Below are positions 22,666-31,979 of a DNA stretch of 58,812 bases, in pieces (position 1 is the first letter of the stretch; each line of letters opens with the position of its first letter). The position numbers and the translations under genes are program-made. The notes beneath the pieces are model-generated. The model worked only from the letters and a program-made list of their open reading frames with translations, searched no databases and was not told the DNA's origin. The stretch is from Elusimicrobiota bacterium (GTDB lineage: Bacteria > Elusimicrobiota > Elusimicrobia > UBA1565 > UBA9628): contig JACQWX010000093.1 in NCBI GenBank assembly GCA_016209035.1, positions 1 to 58,812 of the forward strand, in the 5' to 3' direction.

Positions 22666-25389
22666 CTAGCGAATCCGGTTCTCCAGAAGCGCGGCCCGAG
22701 CCTCATGGACGGCCTTACGGAGAGACTGCCGGTCTGGGCCGGGCTGACGCAAAGCGTCGTCGTAGACTCTCAGGGCCTCGCTCCTCCTGCCGCATGAGGT
22801 CAGGAGACTCCCCAAGCTGAGATACGATGAAAGCAGCCCGGGATCCGCGGCGATGGCATGCCTCAGGTCGGCCATGGCCTCCGCTTGGTTTCCCAGCAAC
22901 GCATGGGCCACTCCACGGTCGCCAAGATATGCCGCATGATCGGGATCTCTTGAAAGCAGTCCATTCAGGATGGCCAATGAGCGGCGATGCTCGCCTAACC
23001 GCTGGAACAGGACGGCCGCCTTCCCGAGCTCGTCCGGGCTCGGCCTGGAGAATCCCGCTCGTTCAAGATAGGACAAGGCCGCGGGCCGGACGCCGGCGTC
23101 GACCGCGAGTTCGGCCATGACCAGCCACCCGGCGGCATCGCCGGATGTCCGCCCGAAGAAATCCTTGGACATCTCGAGCGCCTGGCCGCTGTCGCCCATG
23201 TTCCGGTAGAGCCTGGCCGCCATGAGCATGTGGTCCTTCTTCATGGGCAGCGCCCGGGCCTTCATGAGGAGGGCCAGCGCCTCCTGGCTCCGGCCCTCCC
23301 GCGCGGCAAGGTCGGCCGACTCCAACCAGGGGTCGGGGGTATTGGGATCGAGCCGGGCCTCCGCCCGCGACCCTTCCCGAGCGGCCAGGCGGGCCAGGGC
23401 CAGCAGGACGTCGGGGCGCCGTCCATCGGCCCGCCGGCGCAGCACGGGCAGGCACCAGCGCGGATCAGGCGTCCTCAGGCACAGCGACGCAAGCCTCGCA
23501 TCCGCCGAGACGGAAGCGTCGGCTTCCAGGGCTCGTTGGGCGGCCAGGATGAATCCCTTCCTGTCTCCCGAGTCCGCCGCCTGCTCAGCCAGGGCGAACC
23601 ACCAATCAGCGCCACGGAACCTCCGCCTCAGACGAGGCAGCGCCTGATCGGCTGCTTGGCCGCGCAGGCGGGTGAGGCGGTCGGCGAGCGCCGTCTGTTC
23701 CGCCACGGGCAGGGCCTTGAACAACGCGGCCAGCTCCCGTTCCGGCGTGAGGGCGGAGGCGAGGTCGAGCCGCGCCTGCAGCTCCCGGTCGAGGGGATTG
23801 GAGGCCAAAGCCGCGGAGCGCACCGCTCCCCACATGGAATCCCACAGCTTCGCAGCCTCGGCGATTGCGGCGAGGGCCTCCTTGGACTTGCCCTTCCTGA
23901 GATAGGCGACGGCTCTGATGAGCCGCCACCGCATCAGATCATCGCCTCCGGCCGCGGGGAGGTTCAGCCGGTGGATCAAATCCTGCCCGGGGCTGTCGGC
24001 CAGGATGAGGGCCCAGGCATAGTCCAATAACCGGTCGATGCGCGGGCCGAGGAGCGCGGCACGGCGCAGGTCGGGGAGCGCGGTCTGGACGTCGCGCCTC
24101 CCAAGGTTCGCCTTGCCGCGCATCGACCAAAGGCAGGCCGGCATGGGCTGCCTTCGGAGCCCCGCTTCCAGCCCCGTGTCCGCGCCGGCGGCGGGGAAGA
24201 GCGCGACCCGGTGGAGCGCGAAGAGGCCCATGCCCAGGCACAGGGCGTACACGGCCGCCACCGGTCCGGCGCATGGCTGCCGGCCCGAGGGCTCCGCGGC
24301 CGGAAGAGCCGCCTCGGCGGCTAGGCTCGCCGCGAGGCCGGCGAGGATCGGCCACAGGGGCGTGAAATAGCGCGGCTGCACGGGCATGGCGCAATGGACG
24401 GCGAAATAGTAGGCGGCGAGCAGGCCGCAGAGCCTGAATCCGTGGCGGCTGCGGAACAGCGTCAGGCCGACGGCCGCAAGGAGGAAGAGCGCGGGATGCA
24501 TGGACAACACGAGACCGGCGCGCCGGGCGCAAGCGGCAAGATACCGCAGGGGGTCGCCCAGAACCTGGCCGGCCGCCCAGGCCAGGGGGCTCAAGTCCTC
24601 GGGGACGCCAACGAGGCGGAAATGGTCGCCTTCCAGGGTCGAGACGGCGCCCAAAGAACCGGACACTATGTTGGCGTCCGCCCTGCCGGCTTCGAATACG
24701 ACGAGGCGGCCGTGCAGCGCGTGGTTCATGCGCATCCAAGGGATGAGCAGGACGAGCGGGGTCAGGACCAGGGCCGCTGCGTACGACCACCGTTGCCGGG
24801 GCGCGGATTGCCGCGTCCTGAGCGCGTAGACGGCCGCGACGAGAGGGAACAGGAACAGGGGCGAACGCTCCAGCAAGCTCAGCCCCAAGGCCGCGCCCAA
24901 GGCCAGGCCCCCCCAGAGGCCGGGCGACCTGCCTGCCCAGGCCAGGACGTTGGCCGCCAGGAGCACGCACACCGGATAGACCGCCGGGTAGTCGAGCCCC
25001 GGAACCAGCAGCCGCGAAGCGGCCAGGGCCGAGAGCCCGCCGGCAAGGGGGGAATGGAGGAGACAGCCCAGGGTGAACGCCAGGACCATGGTCGCGGTCC
25101 ACACGACCAGCGCGGCCGCGAGCAGCCGTCCGGCAGGCAGGTGGCTGACGAGCGCCGAGAGGACGCTCTGCAGGGGCATGGCGTAGGAGACGTTGACGCC
25201 TGAACGGACGCCGTGGATCAGGTCCTCTCCGGCATGCAGCTCCGGGCTGCCCACGCTCGGGCCCGGCAGGTCGGCCGGGAACGACCGCATGAAAAGCACG
25301 GCGACGACCAGCGCCGCGCCGGCCAGGGCCCAGGCAGGGAGCGAGCGAGCGGCCTTGCGGCGCGCCGCGGCGAGCGAGACGAGGGACAT
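22666..25389 (-). CDS. GT-C-like membrane protein fused to a TPR domain
   Basis: A 907-residue two-part protein. The first ~430 residues contain about ten hydrophobic helices with glycosyltransferase-39-like character. The rest is a soluble helical-repeat region with TPR units, clearest near the end (AAYLGDRGVAHALLGNQAEA, LLSSYLSLGSLLTSCGRRSE). The loop after the first helix is SPELHAGEDLIHG rather than an obvious DE/DD pair. It is the last gene of the operon and starts 4 bp after the preceding gene. The TPR part probably organises partners in the periplasm or cytoplasm; topology is unresolved. Confidence 0.65.
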   Translation of the reverse strand: MSLVSLAAARRKAARSLPAWALAGAALVVAVLFMRSFPADLPGPSVGSPELHAGEDLIHGVRSGVNVSYAMPLQSVLSALVSHLPAGRLLAAALVVWTATMVLAFTLGCLLHSPLAGGLSALAASRLLVPGLDYPAVYPVCVLLAANVLAWAGRSPGLWGGLALGAALGLSLLERSPLFLFPLVAAVYALRTRQSAPRQRWSYAAALVLTPLVLLIPWMRMNHALHGRLVVFEAGRADANIVSGSLGAVSTLEGDHFRLVGVPEDLSPLAWAAGQVLGDPLRYLAACARRAGLVLSMHPALFLLAAVGLTLFRSRHGFRLCGLLAAYYFAVHCAMPVQPRYFTPLWPILAGLAASLAAEAALPAAEPSGRQPCAGPVAAVYALCLGMGLFALHRVALFPAAGADTGLEAGLRRQPMPACLWSMRGKANLGRRDVQTALPDLRRAALLGPRIDRLLDYAWALILADSPGQDLIHRLNLPAAGGDDLMRWRLIRAVAYLRKGKSKEALAAIAEAAKLWDSMWGAVRSAALASNPLDRELQARLDLASALTPERELAALFKALPVAEQTALADRLTRLRGQAADQALPRLRRRFRGADWWFALAEQAADSGDRKGFILAAQRALEADASVSADARLASLCLRTPDPRWCLPVLRRRADGRRPDVLLALARLAAREGSRAEARLDPNTPDPWLESADLAAREGRSQEALALLMKARALPMKKDHMLMAARLYRNMGDSGQALEMSKDFFGRTSGDAAGWLVMAELAVDAGVRPAALSYLERAGFSRPSPDELGKAAVLFQRLGEHRRSLAILNGLLSRDPDHAAYLGDRGVAHALLGNQAEAMADLRHAIAADPGLLSSYLSLGSLLTSCGRRSEALRVYDDALRQPGPDRQSLRKAVHEARAALLENRIR

Positions 25390-25393
25390 TCCC

Positions 25394-27157
25394 CTAACGA
25401 GCCCTAAGCCTGTAGACCTCGAACACGGGGTTGGCGGTCATGGCCGAGGGATGGACGCGCATCCAGGGAAGCAGCGTCGGCCGCTCGAAGCGGACCATCC
25501 TCTCATAACGGGTGAAGTTCGTCCCCAGGGAAGGGCGCAGGTCGAAGTCAGGGAGGGCCACGACAAGAAAGCGCGGGAGCTCCGGCGGCATCAGGTCCTT
25601 GAAGAGCGGCGCCTCGATGATCATGAGCTCGTATCGGTCGTAGCGGAAATAAGGGGCGTTGGAGGGCGCCGGAGTCGCGAGCATCCCTACTACGGCCTCC
25701 GGCGGCAGGTTCGCCTCGATCCAGTCCCCGGCCAGGTAGTGGGTGGACCGCGGCGTGGAAGCCGCGTGGAAGTTGTAGGCGTAGGTCAGTCCGGCGGCGG
25801 CCAGCTGGAGCGTCGCCGCGGCGATGACCGCGCCCCCGAGCCGGCGCCCCCAGACGCCGCGGTCGAAGAGCTCCCAGGCCGCCTTGGCCGCCAGGAGCTG
25901 ACCGACGGCGGTCCAGGCCAGGAAGTACCTCACCAGCCGCACCGTCGAGACCATGCTGAGGGTCGAGGCCACGCTCAGGCCCAGAGCGAAGGCCAGCAGA
26001 CAGAGAAGCCAGGCAGGCTCCTTGCGGTTCTTCCACGCCGCCCAGCAGCACCCGGCCAGCGTCAGCGCCAGCGCCGGTTCGGTCACGGAGGGGGGCATGG
26101 TGAAGAGGAGGAACTGGATCGCTTTGGCCGCGCTGACCCCCCCCGCGCTGCCGCCGAGGACGCTCATCTCGGCGACGGCCTCCCGAAAGTCCAACACCCA
26201 GTACGGGTTGGTGGCGAGGAATGCCGCCAGGGCGGCTGCGGCCGCGGCCGTCAGGCCGGCTGCCTCGTCTTTCCAGGATCCTCTCCCGGCAGCCAGGCGC
26301 ACGCATGCCGCGGCCGCGACCACGAGGCACGCGGGCCATGCGACCAGGAAGGAACCCAGCGCCAGCCCGGCGGCGGCCCCGGCCGCGGCGTAGCGCAGGG
26401 CGCCGCCGGTTTCCAGGAGACCGAGGCTCAAGTCCAGGGTCCACAAAGCGAAGAAGGACCAGAACATGTGGTTCTTGAGCACGTGCGCCTGCACGATGGC
26501 AGCCGGCGACAACAGGAAGAAGAGGGCCGCCAGGGCGCCCACCCTGACCCCCCTGGGCCCCTGGCCCAGGCGCCTGCGGCCGATGCGCAGCAGCATCAGG
26601 CCGCAGGCGACGTACATGGCGACGGAAAGGACCCTGCCCGCCATGTACATCGCCGCCATCTTCGGAGGGTCGGCCAGGTAAGGCAGCACCGAGCTCTTGA
26701 GCTCCACCAGGCCCAGGACGGCTCCGACGGCCAGAGCCGCCCCCATGCTGTAGATGTGGGCTCCGCCGTAGGTGAACATGTGCGTGCGCAGGTCCCCCTT
26801 CCACGGCTTCATCCGCGAGAGGATGATGAGCCAGGTCTGCTCGTCGTCATGGCCCGAGCGCAGATGGAATGACCGCACGGAGTTCATCAGGACCGGCGGC
26901 GGCCAGGTCCAGCCCGGCTTGATCCTCTCGACGCCGGAGAAGGGCTTGAAAGCCTCCGGGCTCAACATCAGGTTGTCGCCCAACTTCTTGTGCATCGCGG
27001 TCCAGGAGTCCGCGAGCTGGCGGTGGAGGGCCGCCGGGTCCATGCCCGGCGGCAGGACGCGCTCGATCCTCCGGGAATCGGGCAACCCCCAGCGCAGGCC
27101 CCACGACCCCAAGGCGCATCCCAGCATCGCCAGGGCCGCCGCCAGCGCGTACGTCAC
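25394..27157 (-). CDS. GT-C/glycosyltransferase-39-like membrane protein
   Basis: A 587-residue polytopic protein starting with GTG at 27157 (VTYALAAALAMLGCALG), which overlaps the upstream stop by GTGA. A start further upstream would lie within the methyltransferase gene. After the first helix comes a long periplasmic loop (about residues 25-125: LPDSRRIERVLPPGMDP to HIYSMGAALAVG), then about ten helices and a soluble C-terminal domain from about HYLAGDWIEANLPPEA. The layout matches PMT/ArnT-like transferases. Donor and acceptor unknown. Confidence 0.65.
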   Translation of the reverse strand: MTYALAAALAMLGCALGSWGLRWGLPDSRRIERVLPPGMDPAALHRQLADSWTAMHKKLGDNLMLSPEAFKPFSGVERIKPGWTWPPPVLMNSVRSFHLRSGHDDEQTWLIILSRMKPWKGDLRTHMFTYGGAHIYSMGAALAVGAVLGLVELKSSVLPYLADPPKMAAMYMAGRVLSVAMYVACGLMLLRIGRRRLGQGPRGVRVGALAALFFLLSPAAIVQAHVLKNHMFWSFFALWTLDLSLGLLETGGALRYAAAGAAAGLALGSFLVAWPACLVVAAAACVRLAAGRGSWKDEAAGLTAAAAAALAAFLATNPYWVLDFREAVAEMSVLGGSAGGVSAAKAIQFLLFTMPPSVTEPALALTLAGCCWAAWKNRKEPAWLLCLLAFALGLSVASTLSMVSTVRLVRYFLAWTAVGQLLAAKAAWELFDRGVWGRRLGGAVIAAATLQLAAAGLTYAYNFHAASTPRSTHYLAGDWIEANLPPEAVVGMLATPAPSNAPYFRYDRYELMIIEAPLFKDLMPPELPRFLVVALPDFDLRPSLGTNFTRYERMVRFERPTLLPWMRVHPSAMTANPVFEVYRLRAR

Positions 27158-27843
27158 TTGCGCCCCACGACGACGATGGACATGCCGAAGGGAGGCCCGA
27201 TGAAGGCTTCCAGCGCGTCGAGCCACGGCGCCAGGCGGTCGAACATCCGCACATGCCCCTTCGGAGGGTACTTGCGCCGAAGGATGCTACCGTTCACGAA
27301 CCACCCCAAGATACCCGTCATGTTGAACGACTTGCAATGCTCCAGGGCGAAACCCGTCCGCTCGAGCTTCGACGCTATCTCAGCCTTGTCGTAGCGGCGG
27401 AAATGGCCCCCGTAGACGTCCAGCTTGTTGAAGAGCCAGGGGCAGTCCGGGACGACGAGGACGAGCCGCCCGCCCGGATCGAGCAGATCATGGGAATTGC
27501 GCAAGGCGAGGATGTCGTCGTCTATGTGCTCGAGGACGTTGATCCACAAGACCGTGTCGAACCTTCTCCCCGCGAGCGCCGGAGGGAGCGCGGCGCCCAT
27601 GTCGGCCTGGATCAATTCCAGGTTCCGGCCGGCGTAGCGCCGGCGCGCGATGTCGATGAACTCGGCGACCAGCTCCACTCCCGCCACCTTCTCGCAACGG
27701 GCGAGCAGGCGGCCGGTGAAGATGCCGATGCCGATCCCGACATCCAGAACGTTGCGGCCCAGGAACGGTTCTATCCTGCGGAATATCACGTCGCCGAAAT
27801 TCGGAGCCTCGGCGATCGTCTCGAGATGGACCAGTTCCGTCAT
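27154..27843 (-). CDS. Class I SAM-dependent methyltransferase
   Basis: A 229-residue methyltransferase. Motif I is VLDVGIGIGIFTGRLL, the acidic residue follows in VAGVELVAEFIDIA, and the later motif is LDPGGRLVLVVPDCPWLF. This group commonly accompanies glycosyltransferases in surface-glycan loci. The start at 27843 overlaps the upstream GT2 stop by ATGA. The acceptor could be a sugar hydroxyl; not determinable. Confidence 0.8.
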   Translation of the reverse strand: MTELVHLETIAEAPNFGDVIFRRIEPFLGRNVLDVGIGIGIFTGRLLARCEKVAGVELVAEFIDIARRRYAGRNLELIQADMGAALPPALAGRRFDTVLWINVLEHIDDDILALRNSHDLLDPGGRLVLVVPDCPWLFNKLDVYGGHFRRYDKAEIASKLERTGFALEHCKSFNMTGILGWFVNGSILRRKYPPKGHVRMFDRLAPWLDALEAFIGPPFGMSIVVVGRK

Positions 27844-28541
27844 GCCTTGCGGCCGAAGCGCAGCCACCACCATAATTCGAGCATGGTCTTGATGTAGCAA
27901 TACGAGAAATAGAGGAGCCGCGCTTTGGACGCGCCTTCCTGGCGGGGAACGTACCGATACGGGATCTCCAGGATGCGGTGCCCCCCGCTGTGGAGCCGCA
28001 CCAGGATCTCGGCCACGACGTCGTAGTGCCGCGCGCGGCAACGCATGTCTCGAACCGCCTCGGCCCTATAGAGCCTGAACCCCCCGGATATGTCCGTCAG
28101 CGGCACCGACAAGAAAGCCGCGTAGGAGGAATTAAGAAGACGGCTCATGAGCCTGCGCAGCCAGGGGCGGGCGTCCCCCCCCCCAGGAAGATAGCGGGAG
28201 CCGCAGACCGCGGAGAACTCCTCGCGTCTCCTCCAGAACTCGCTCACGATCTCCAGGGGGTGCGAGGAGTCGGCGTCCACGCAGAGGATGTAGCGACCCC
28301 TGGCCTCGGACAACCCCTGCAGATAGGCGCTCGCGTAACCGGGCTTCGCCTGCATGACGACGCGCGCCCCGCCTTCCCGGGCGATCTCGACCGAGCGGTC
28401 CGTGGAGCCGCCGTCGATGACCAGCAGCTCGTACGACCCGACCCGCGATTCCAGCATGGTCAATCTCCGCAGGAATCGCCCCAAGGCCTTCCCTTCGTTG
28501 AGGGTGAGCGTCAGGACGGTCAGTTCCGGCGGCTGCGTCAT
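27840..28541 (-). CDS. GT2 glycosyltransferase
   Basis: A 233-residue family 2 glycosyltransferase with VLTLTLNEGKALGRFL, VIDGGSTDRSVEIAREGG and the donor-site CVDADSSHPLEIV, then SGGFRLYRAEAVRDMR. It lacks clear membrane helices. It most resembles dolichyl-phosphate sugar synthases. Start at 28541 by ATGA overlap with the cupin gene. It likely supplies a lipid-linked sugar to the GT-C proteins of the same operon. Confidence 0.85.
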   Translation of the reverse strand: MTQPPELTVLTLTLNEGKALGRFLRRLTMLESRVGSYELLVIDGGSTDRSVEIAREGGARVVMQAKPGYASAYLQGLSEARGRYILCVDADSSHPLEIVSEFWRRREEFSAVCGSRYLPGGGDARPWLRRLMSRLLNSSYAAFLSVPLTDISGGFRLYRAEAVRDMRCRARHYDVVAEILVRLHSGGHRILEIPYRYVPRQEGASKARLLYFSYCYIKTMLELWWWLRFGRKA

Positions 28542-28915
28542 GGCGCGGCGGCTACGGCGGCGCGGAAGGTGTCCGCCTCGTAGTTCTTGCCGTGGCGGGG
28601 CCCCCACGAGATGGCGATGAAGGAAGAATCCTCAAGCGCGACGACGGCGTGCGCCTCTCCGGGAGGGCTCACGGCGATGTCGCCCGGCCGCAGGATGACG
28701 GACCGGAGAGCGCCTTTCCCTTTGCGGGAAACGTAGCGGAGCCTCCCGTCCAGCACGTACAGATACTGCGTCGTCTTCTTATGGAAATGGTTGCCCCTCG
28801 AGCTCCCCCTCTTCGAAGTGACGAGCGTGACGGCGTTGACATGGACGCCGTCAAGAATGTCGCGGATGGCGCCGCGAGAGTCTCTGAAGTCGACTCTCGT
28901 GCGCATCAGTCTCAT
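28538..28915 (-). CDS. Cupin-fold sugar-modification protein (WxcM/FdtA-like)
   Basis: A 125-residue single-domain cupin. GNHFHKKTTQYLYVLDG and GDIAVSPPGEAHAVVAL give the two metal-binding cupin motifs. Cupins of this size in glycan loci act as 3,4-ketoisomerases or related epimerases on dTDP-keto sugars, or as small regulatory cupins. Start MRLMRTRVDF at 28915, seven bp after the methyltransferase gene ends; a second ATG three codons later is possible. Confidence 0.65.
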   Translation of the reverse strand: MRLMRTRVDFRDSRGAIRDILDGVHVNAVTLVTSKRGSSRGNHFHKKTTQYLYVLDGRLRYVSRKGKGALRSVILRPGDIAVSPPGEAHAVVALEDSSFIAISWGPRHGKNYEADTFRAAVAAAP

Positions 28916-28922
28916 GGACGCC

Positions 28923-30146
28923 TCAGGGGATGATGCGCGGCTTGGGTATCGGGATGATGAACTTGCCGCCCCGCTTCCGGTATTCTCTGAGGTTGGAGAT
29001 GATTTCTTCCGAGAAATTCCAGGCCAGGAGCAGGGCATAGTCCGGCTTGCGGCGCAGCAGCTCGGAGTCGGGGAGGACCGGCAGGTGCTCCCCCGGAGTG
29101 AAACGCCCGATCTTCAGCGCCGATTTCTCCGTCACAAAATCCAGGATGTCCCTCGTGATCCTGCAATAATTGAGAAGAGTCATCCCTTTCGCCGGGGCGC
29201 TCACCGCCACGAGGCGCTTGCCTTCCCTCTTCAGCGCGAGGAGCATCCCGAGGAGCTCGCGCCGGTTCCTGCGCACCGCGTCGGCGAAACGCCGGAGCAC
29301 CGGTTCCTCATGGATGCCATAGGCCTTCTCGTCTTTGAGGCACTTTGAAACGGAGGCTTCGACCTTGTGCCTCCCCTTGCGTCCCGCGAAAACGCGGAAG
29401 GAGCCGCCGTGGATCCTCTGCTTGCGGATGTCGAACACTTCCATCCCGAATTTTCGGAAGAACGGGCCCAGCGGCTTGAGCGAGATGTAGGAGAGGTGTT
29501 CGTGGTAGATGGTATCGTACTCGATGTCCCTCACAAGCTCCAAGAAATGCGGGGCCTCGATGATGAATACCCCTTCCGGGGTGAGCAGGGAATCGAGCCC
29601 GCGCATGAGGTCGTCGAGGTCGTTGATGTGGGCGAAACAGTTCGAGGCCGCGGCGACCGAGACCCTGCCGTGTTCGGCCCGTATCTTCTCGGCCAAGTGG
29701 GAGCTGAAGAACTCGTTGAGCGTGGGGACGCCGTTCCTTTCCGCGATGCGCACGATATTGGCGGCCGGATCCACCCCCAATATCCTCGTCCCGTTGACCT
29801 TGAAGTTCGCCAGCAGGACCCCGACATTGCTGCCGATGTCGAGGACGAGGTCGCCCGATCCCAGCTCGAAACGCTTGGTGACCTCCGACGCGAAACGGGC
29901 GAAATGCTCCTGCCCGGTCCTGGTCACGGAGGCTTCGTAGGGGTAGTCATGCCGATAGAGGACCTCCGGCGAGACCACATAGCTGAGCTGGCTCAAGCCG
30001 CACGAGCGGCAGAGCATGACCTCCAGAGGATAGTACGTGCTGGGATAGGCGAGCTGCTCCCTGCGCAGGAACTCGTCAGCCGGAGGCATGAACCCCAGAT
30101 CGAGGAACTTGCGAAGGTCCTCGCTCTTGCACATCCGGCAGATCAT
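28923..30146 (-). CDS. NDP-sugar C-methyltransferase
   Basis: A 407-residue protein with the three-part layout of sugar C-3-methyltransferases (TylCIII/NovU type). An N-terminal zinc-binding segment (MICRMCKSEDL, then MLCRSCGLSQL) is followed by a SAM domain (LVLDIGSNVGVLLANFK) and a C-terminal domain (SAPAKGMTLLNYCRI). These enzymes methylate a ring carbon of a keto sugar, giving branched-chain deoxysugars. Start at 30146 because GAGGG lies 7 nt upstream; an ATG seven codons earlier lacks such a site. First gene of the minus operon running to 22666. Confidence 0.85.
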   Translation of the reverse strand: MICRMCKSEDLRKFLDLGFMPPADEFLRREQLAYPSTYYPLEVMLCRSCGLSQLSYVVSPEVLYRHDYPYEASVTRTGQEHFARFASEVTKRFELGSGDLVLDIGSNVGVLLANFKVNGTRILGVDPAANIVRIAERNGVPTLNEFFSSHLAEKIRAEHGRVSVAAASNCFAHINDLDDLMRGLDSLLTPEGVFIIEAPHFLELVRDIEYDTIYHEHLSYISLKPLGPFFRKFGMEVFDIRKQRIHGGSFRVFAGRKGRHKVEASVSKCLKDEKAYGIHEEPVLRRFADAVRRNRRELLGMLLALKREGKRLVAVSAPAKGMTLLNYCRITRDILDFVTEKSALKIGRFTPGEHLPVLPDSELLRRKPDYALLLAWNFSEEIISNLREYRKRGGKFIIPIPKPRIIP

Positions 30147-30166
30147 GGACACGCCCTCACAATCCA

Positions 30167-30195
30167 ATTATGCAACAATAAGTCGTGTCCCACAA
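30167..30195 (-). promoter_or_regulatory. Sigma-70-like promoter of the minus-strand glycan operon
   Basis: On the minus strand TTGTGG (30195-30190) and CATAAT (30172-30167) are separated by 17 bp, about 20 nt upstream of the C-methyltransferase start. Confidence 0.55.
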
Positions 30196-30240
30196 TCCGA
30201 CGTCCATCCGGTTCGCCACGGACGCTCCCGACCTTTTTGA

Positions 30241-30246
30241 TATACT
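30241..30246 (+). promoter_or_regulatory. -10 box of the plus-strand glycan operon (leaderless)
   Basis: TATACT followed after 6 nt by the GTG start at 30253. The spacing implies a leaderless transcript for the eight-gene operon. Confidence 0.55.
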
Positions 30247-30252
30247 ACCGCG

Positions 30253-30966
30253 GTGAAAATCGTGGCTATCGCCCCGGTATTCAATGAGCGGGGAAAGATA
30301 GGTCGCGTGGTCGAGAAGGCCGCGCGCGCTCCGGTGACGGAGGTCGTGGTCGTCTCTGACGCCTCGGACGACGGCTCCGACGCCGAGGCGCGCGGCATGG
30401 GCGCCACCGTGCTGCGTCACGAAAAGACCCTGGGCGTAGGCGCCGCCATCCGCACGGGCTTCGAGTACGCTCTCGCCAACGGTTACGAGATCGTGGTGGT
30501 CATGGCCGGCAACGGCAAGGACGACCCGGCCGAGATCCCGAAGCTCGTCTCCCCGATCGTGGAACGGGGCTATGATTACGTGCAGGGGTCGCGCTACGCC
30601 CCTGGCGGGGAGTACAGCCGCATGCCGCTGCACAGGATCATCCTGACCCGGGCCTATCCCTGGCTGGTGCGGACGGTGACGGGCTTTCCCATCACGGACG
30701 CCACCAACGGCTTTCGCGCCATCAGGGCCGTTCTCCTGCGCGATGCGCGCATCCGGCTGCGCCAGGATTGGCTCGACCGCGGGGAGCTCGAGTATTACCT
30801 GCAGCTGCAGGCCATCCGGTTGGGCTACAAGGTCTGCGAAGTGCCGGTCCGCAAGACATATCCGGACATCAGCTCCTATGGGCGCTACACCAAGATCCGA
30901 CCGGTGACGGATTGGATCAGGAATCTGAGGCCGATTCTGTTTCTTACGCTGGGGATCAAGAAATGA
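30253..30966 (+). CDS. GT2 glycosyltransferase
   Basis: A 237-residue family 2 glycosyltransferase starting at GTG. Signature segments are IAPVFNERGKIGRVVEK, SDASDDGSDAEARGMG and VVMAGNGKDDPAEIPKL, where AGNGKDDP replaces the usual DxD, as in a known subgroup. TDATNGFRAIRAVLLRD follows. First gene of the plus operon; its stop overlaps the next start by ATGA. Likely makes a polyprenyl-phosphate sugar. Confidence 0.82.
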   Translation: MKIVAIAPVFNERGKIGRVVEKAARAPVTEVVVVSDASDDGSDAEARGMGATVLRHEKTLGVGAAIRTGFEYALANGYEIVVVMAGNGKDDPAEIPKLVSPIVERGYDYVQGSRYAPGGEYSRMPLHRIILTRAYPWLVRTVTGFPITDATNGFRAIRAVLLRDARIRLRQDWLDRGELEYYLQLQAIRLGYKVCEVPVRKTYPDISSYGRYTKIRPVTDWIRNLRPILFLTLGIKK

Positions 30967-31979
30967 AGCGGATAACGATCGGACAAGTCGGCTGCGGCTA
31001 TTGGGGCCCCAACCTGTTGCGGGTCTTTCACGAACTTCCCGGCGTCAGGGTCAAATGGCTCTGCGATCTCAAGCCCGGCCGGCTGGATTGGGCCAGGGAG
31101 CGTTGGCACGGGCTGCGCGTGACCGGCGAGTGCCGGGACATCGTCGGGGATCCGGAGGTGGATGCCGTGGTGGTGGCGACCGAAGTGGTCACGCACGCGG
31201 ACTTGGCGGCCGCGGCCCTCAAAGGCGGCAAGCATGTCTTCGTGGAGAAACCCTTGACGAATTCCAGCCGGACCGCCCGGGACCTGGCGGACCTCGCCTT
31301 GAGCCGAGGCCTCACCATGGCCGTGGGGCACGTCTTCCTGCATCATCCGGCCGTGCGTATTCTCAAGGCCGAGCTTCTCTCGGGCCGGCTGGGGCGACTC
31401 TGTTACTTGGACTTGGCGCGCGTCAACCCCGGCCCGCCCGCGCCCAAGCACAACGTGGTCTGGGACATGGCTCCGCATGACGTGGCCATCGCCCTGCATC
31501 TTGCCGGCGGGCCGCCGCGGGCCGTGCGGAGCACTGGTGTGCGCTGCTTGCGCCGCGATATCGACGAAGCCGCCTTCTTTGAAGTGGATTTCCCGGGCCG
31601 GGTGGTGGGCCGGGTGCACGTGAGCTGGCTTTCGAGCCGTCGGATCCGCCGCGTAGAGGTCTACGCGCGGCGGGGGGCCATGTTCTACGACGACGTGGAG
31701 CCGTTCGAGAAGGTCCGCATCGTCTCTCCCGGAGAGGACACGCGGGTTTCGGCCCGGTCCGCCGAGAGCAAGACGCTGTATTATGGGGCGGGGGACATCC
31801 ACATACCGGCCCTCCCGCCGGACGAGCCTTTGCGGCGGGAATGCCAGGATTTCATAGACTCCGTGCGGGCGGGGCGCCAGCCTTTGAGCGGGCCGGGGAT
31901 GGGCGTCGCGGTCGTGCGGGTTCTCGAAGCCGCCTGCCTTTCGGCCGAGCGCGGGGGCAAGGAAGTCAAGCTCTCATGA
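30963..31979 (+). CDS. Gfo/Idh/MocA-family NAD(P) oxidoreductase
   Basis: A 338-residue sugar dehydrogenase. IGQVGCGYWGPNLLRVF is the nucleotide-binding loop and HVFVEKPLTNSS the family EKP motif with catalytic Lys; the C-terminal beta-sheet domain follows. Together with the acetyltransferase at 34919 and the aminotransferase at 35409, it matches the WlbA/WlbB/WlbE (WbpB/D/E) trio that oxidises C3 of a UDP-GlcNAcA-type sugar, aminates it and acetylates the amine. ATGA overlaps at both ends. The substrate is inferred from context. Confidence 0.8.
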   Translation: MKRITIGQVGCGYWGPNLLRVFHELPGVRVKWLCDLKPGRLDWARERWHGLRVTGECRDIVGDPEVDAVVVATEVVTHADLAAAALKGGKHVFVEKPLTNSSRTARDLADLALSRGLTMAVGHVFLHHPAVRILKAELLSGRLGRLCYLDLARVNPGPPAPKHNVVWDMAPHDVAIALHLAGGPPRAVRSTGVRCLRRDIDEAAFFEVDFPGRVVGRVHVSWLSSRRIRRVEVYARRGAMFYDDVEPFEKVRIVSPGEDTRVSARSAESKTLYYGAGDIHIPALPPDEPLRRECQDFIDSVRAGRQPLSGPGMGVAVVRVLEAACLSAERGGKEVKLS

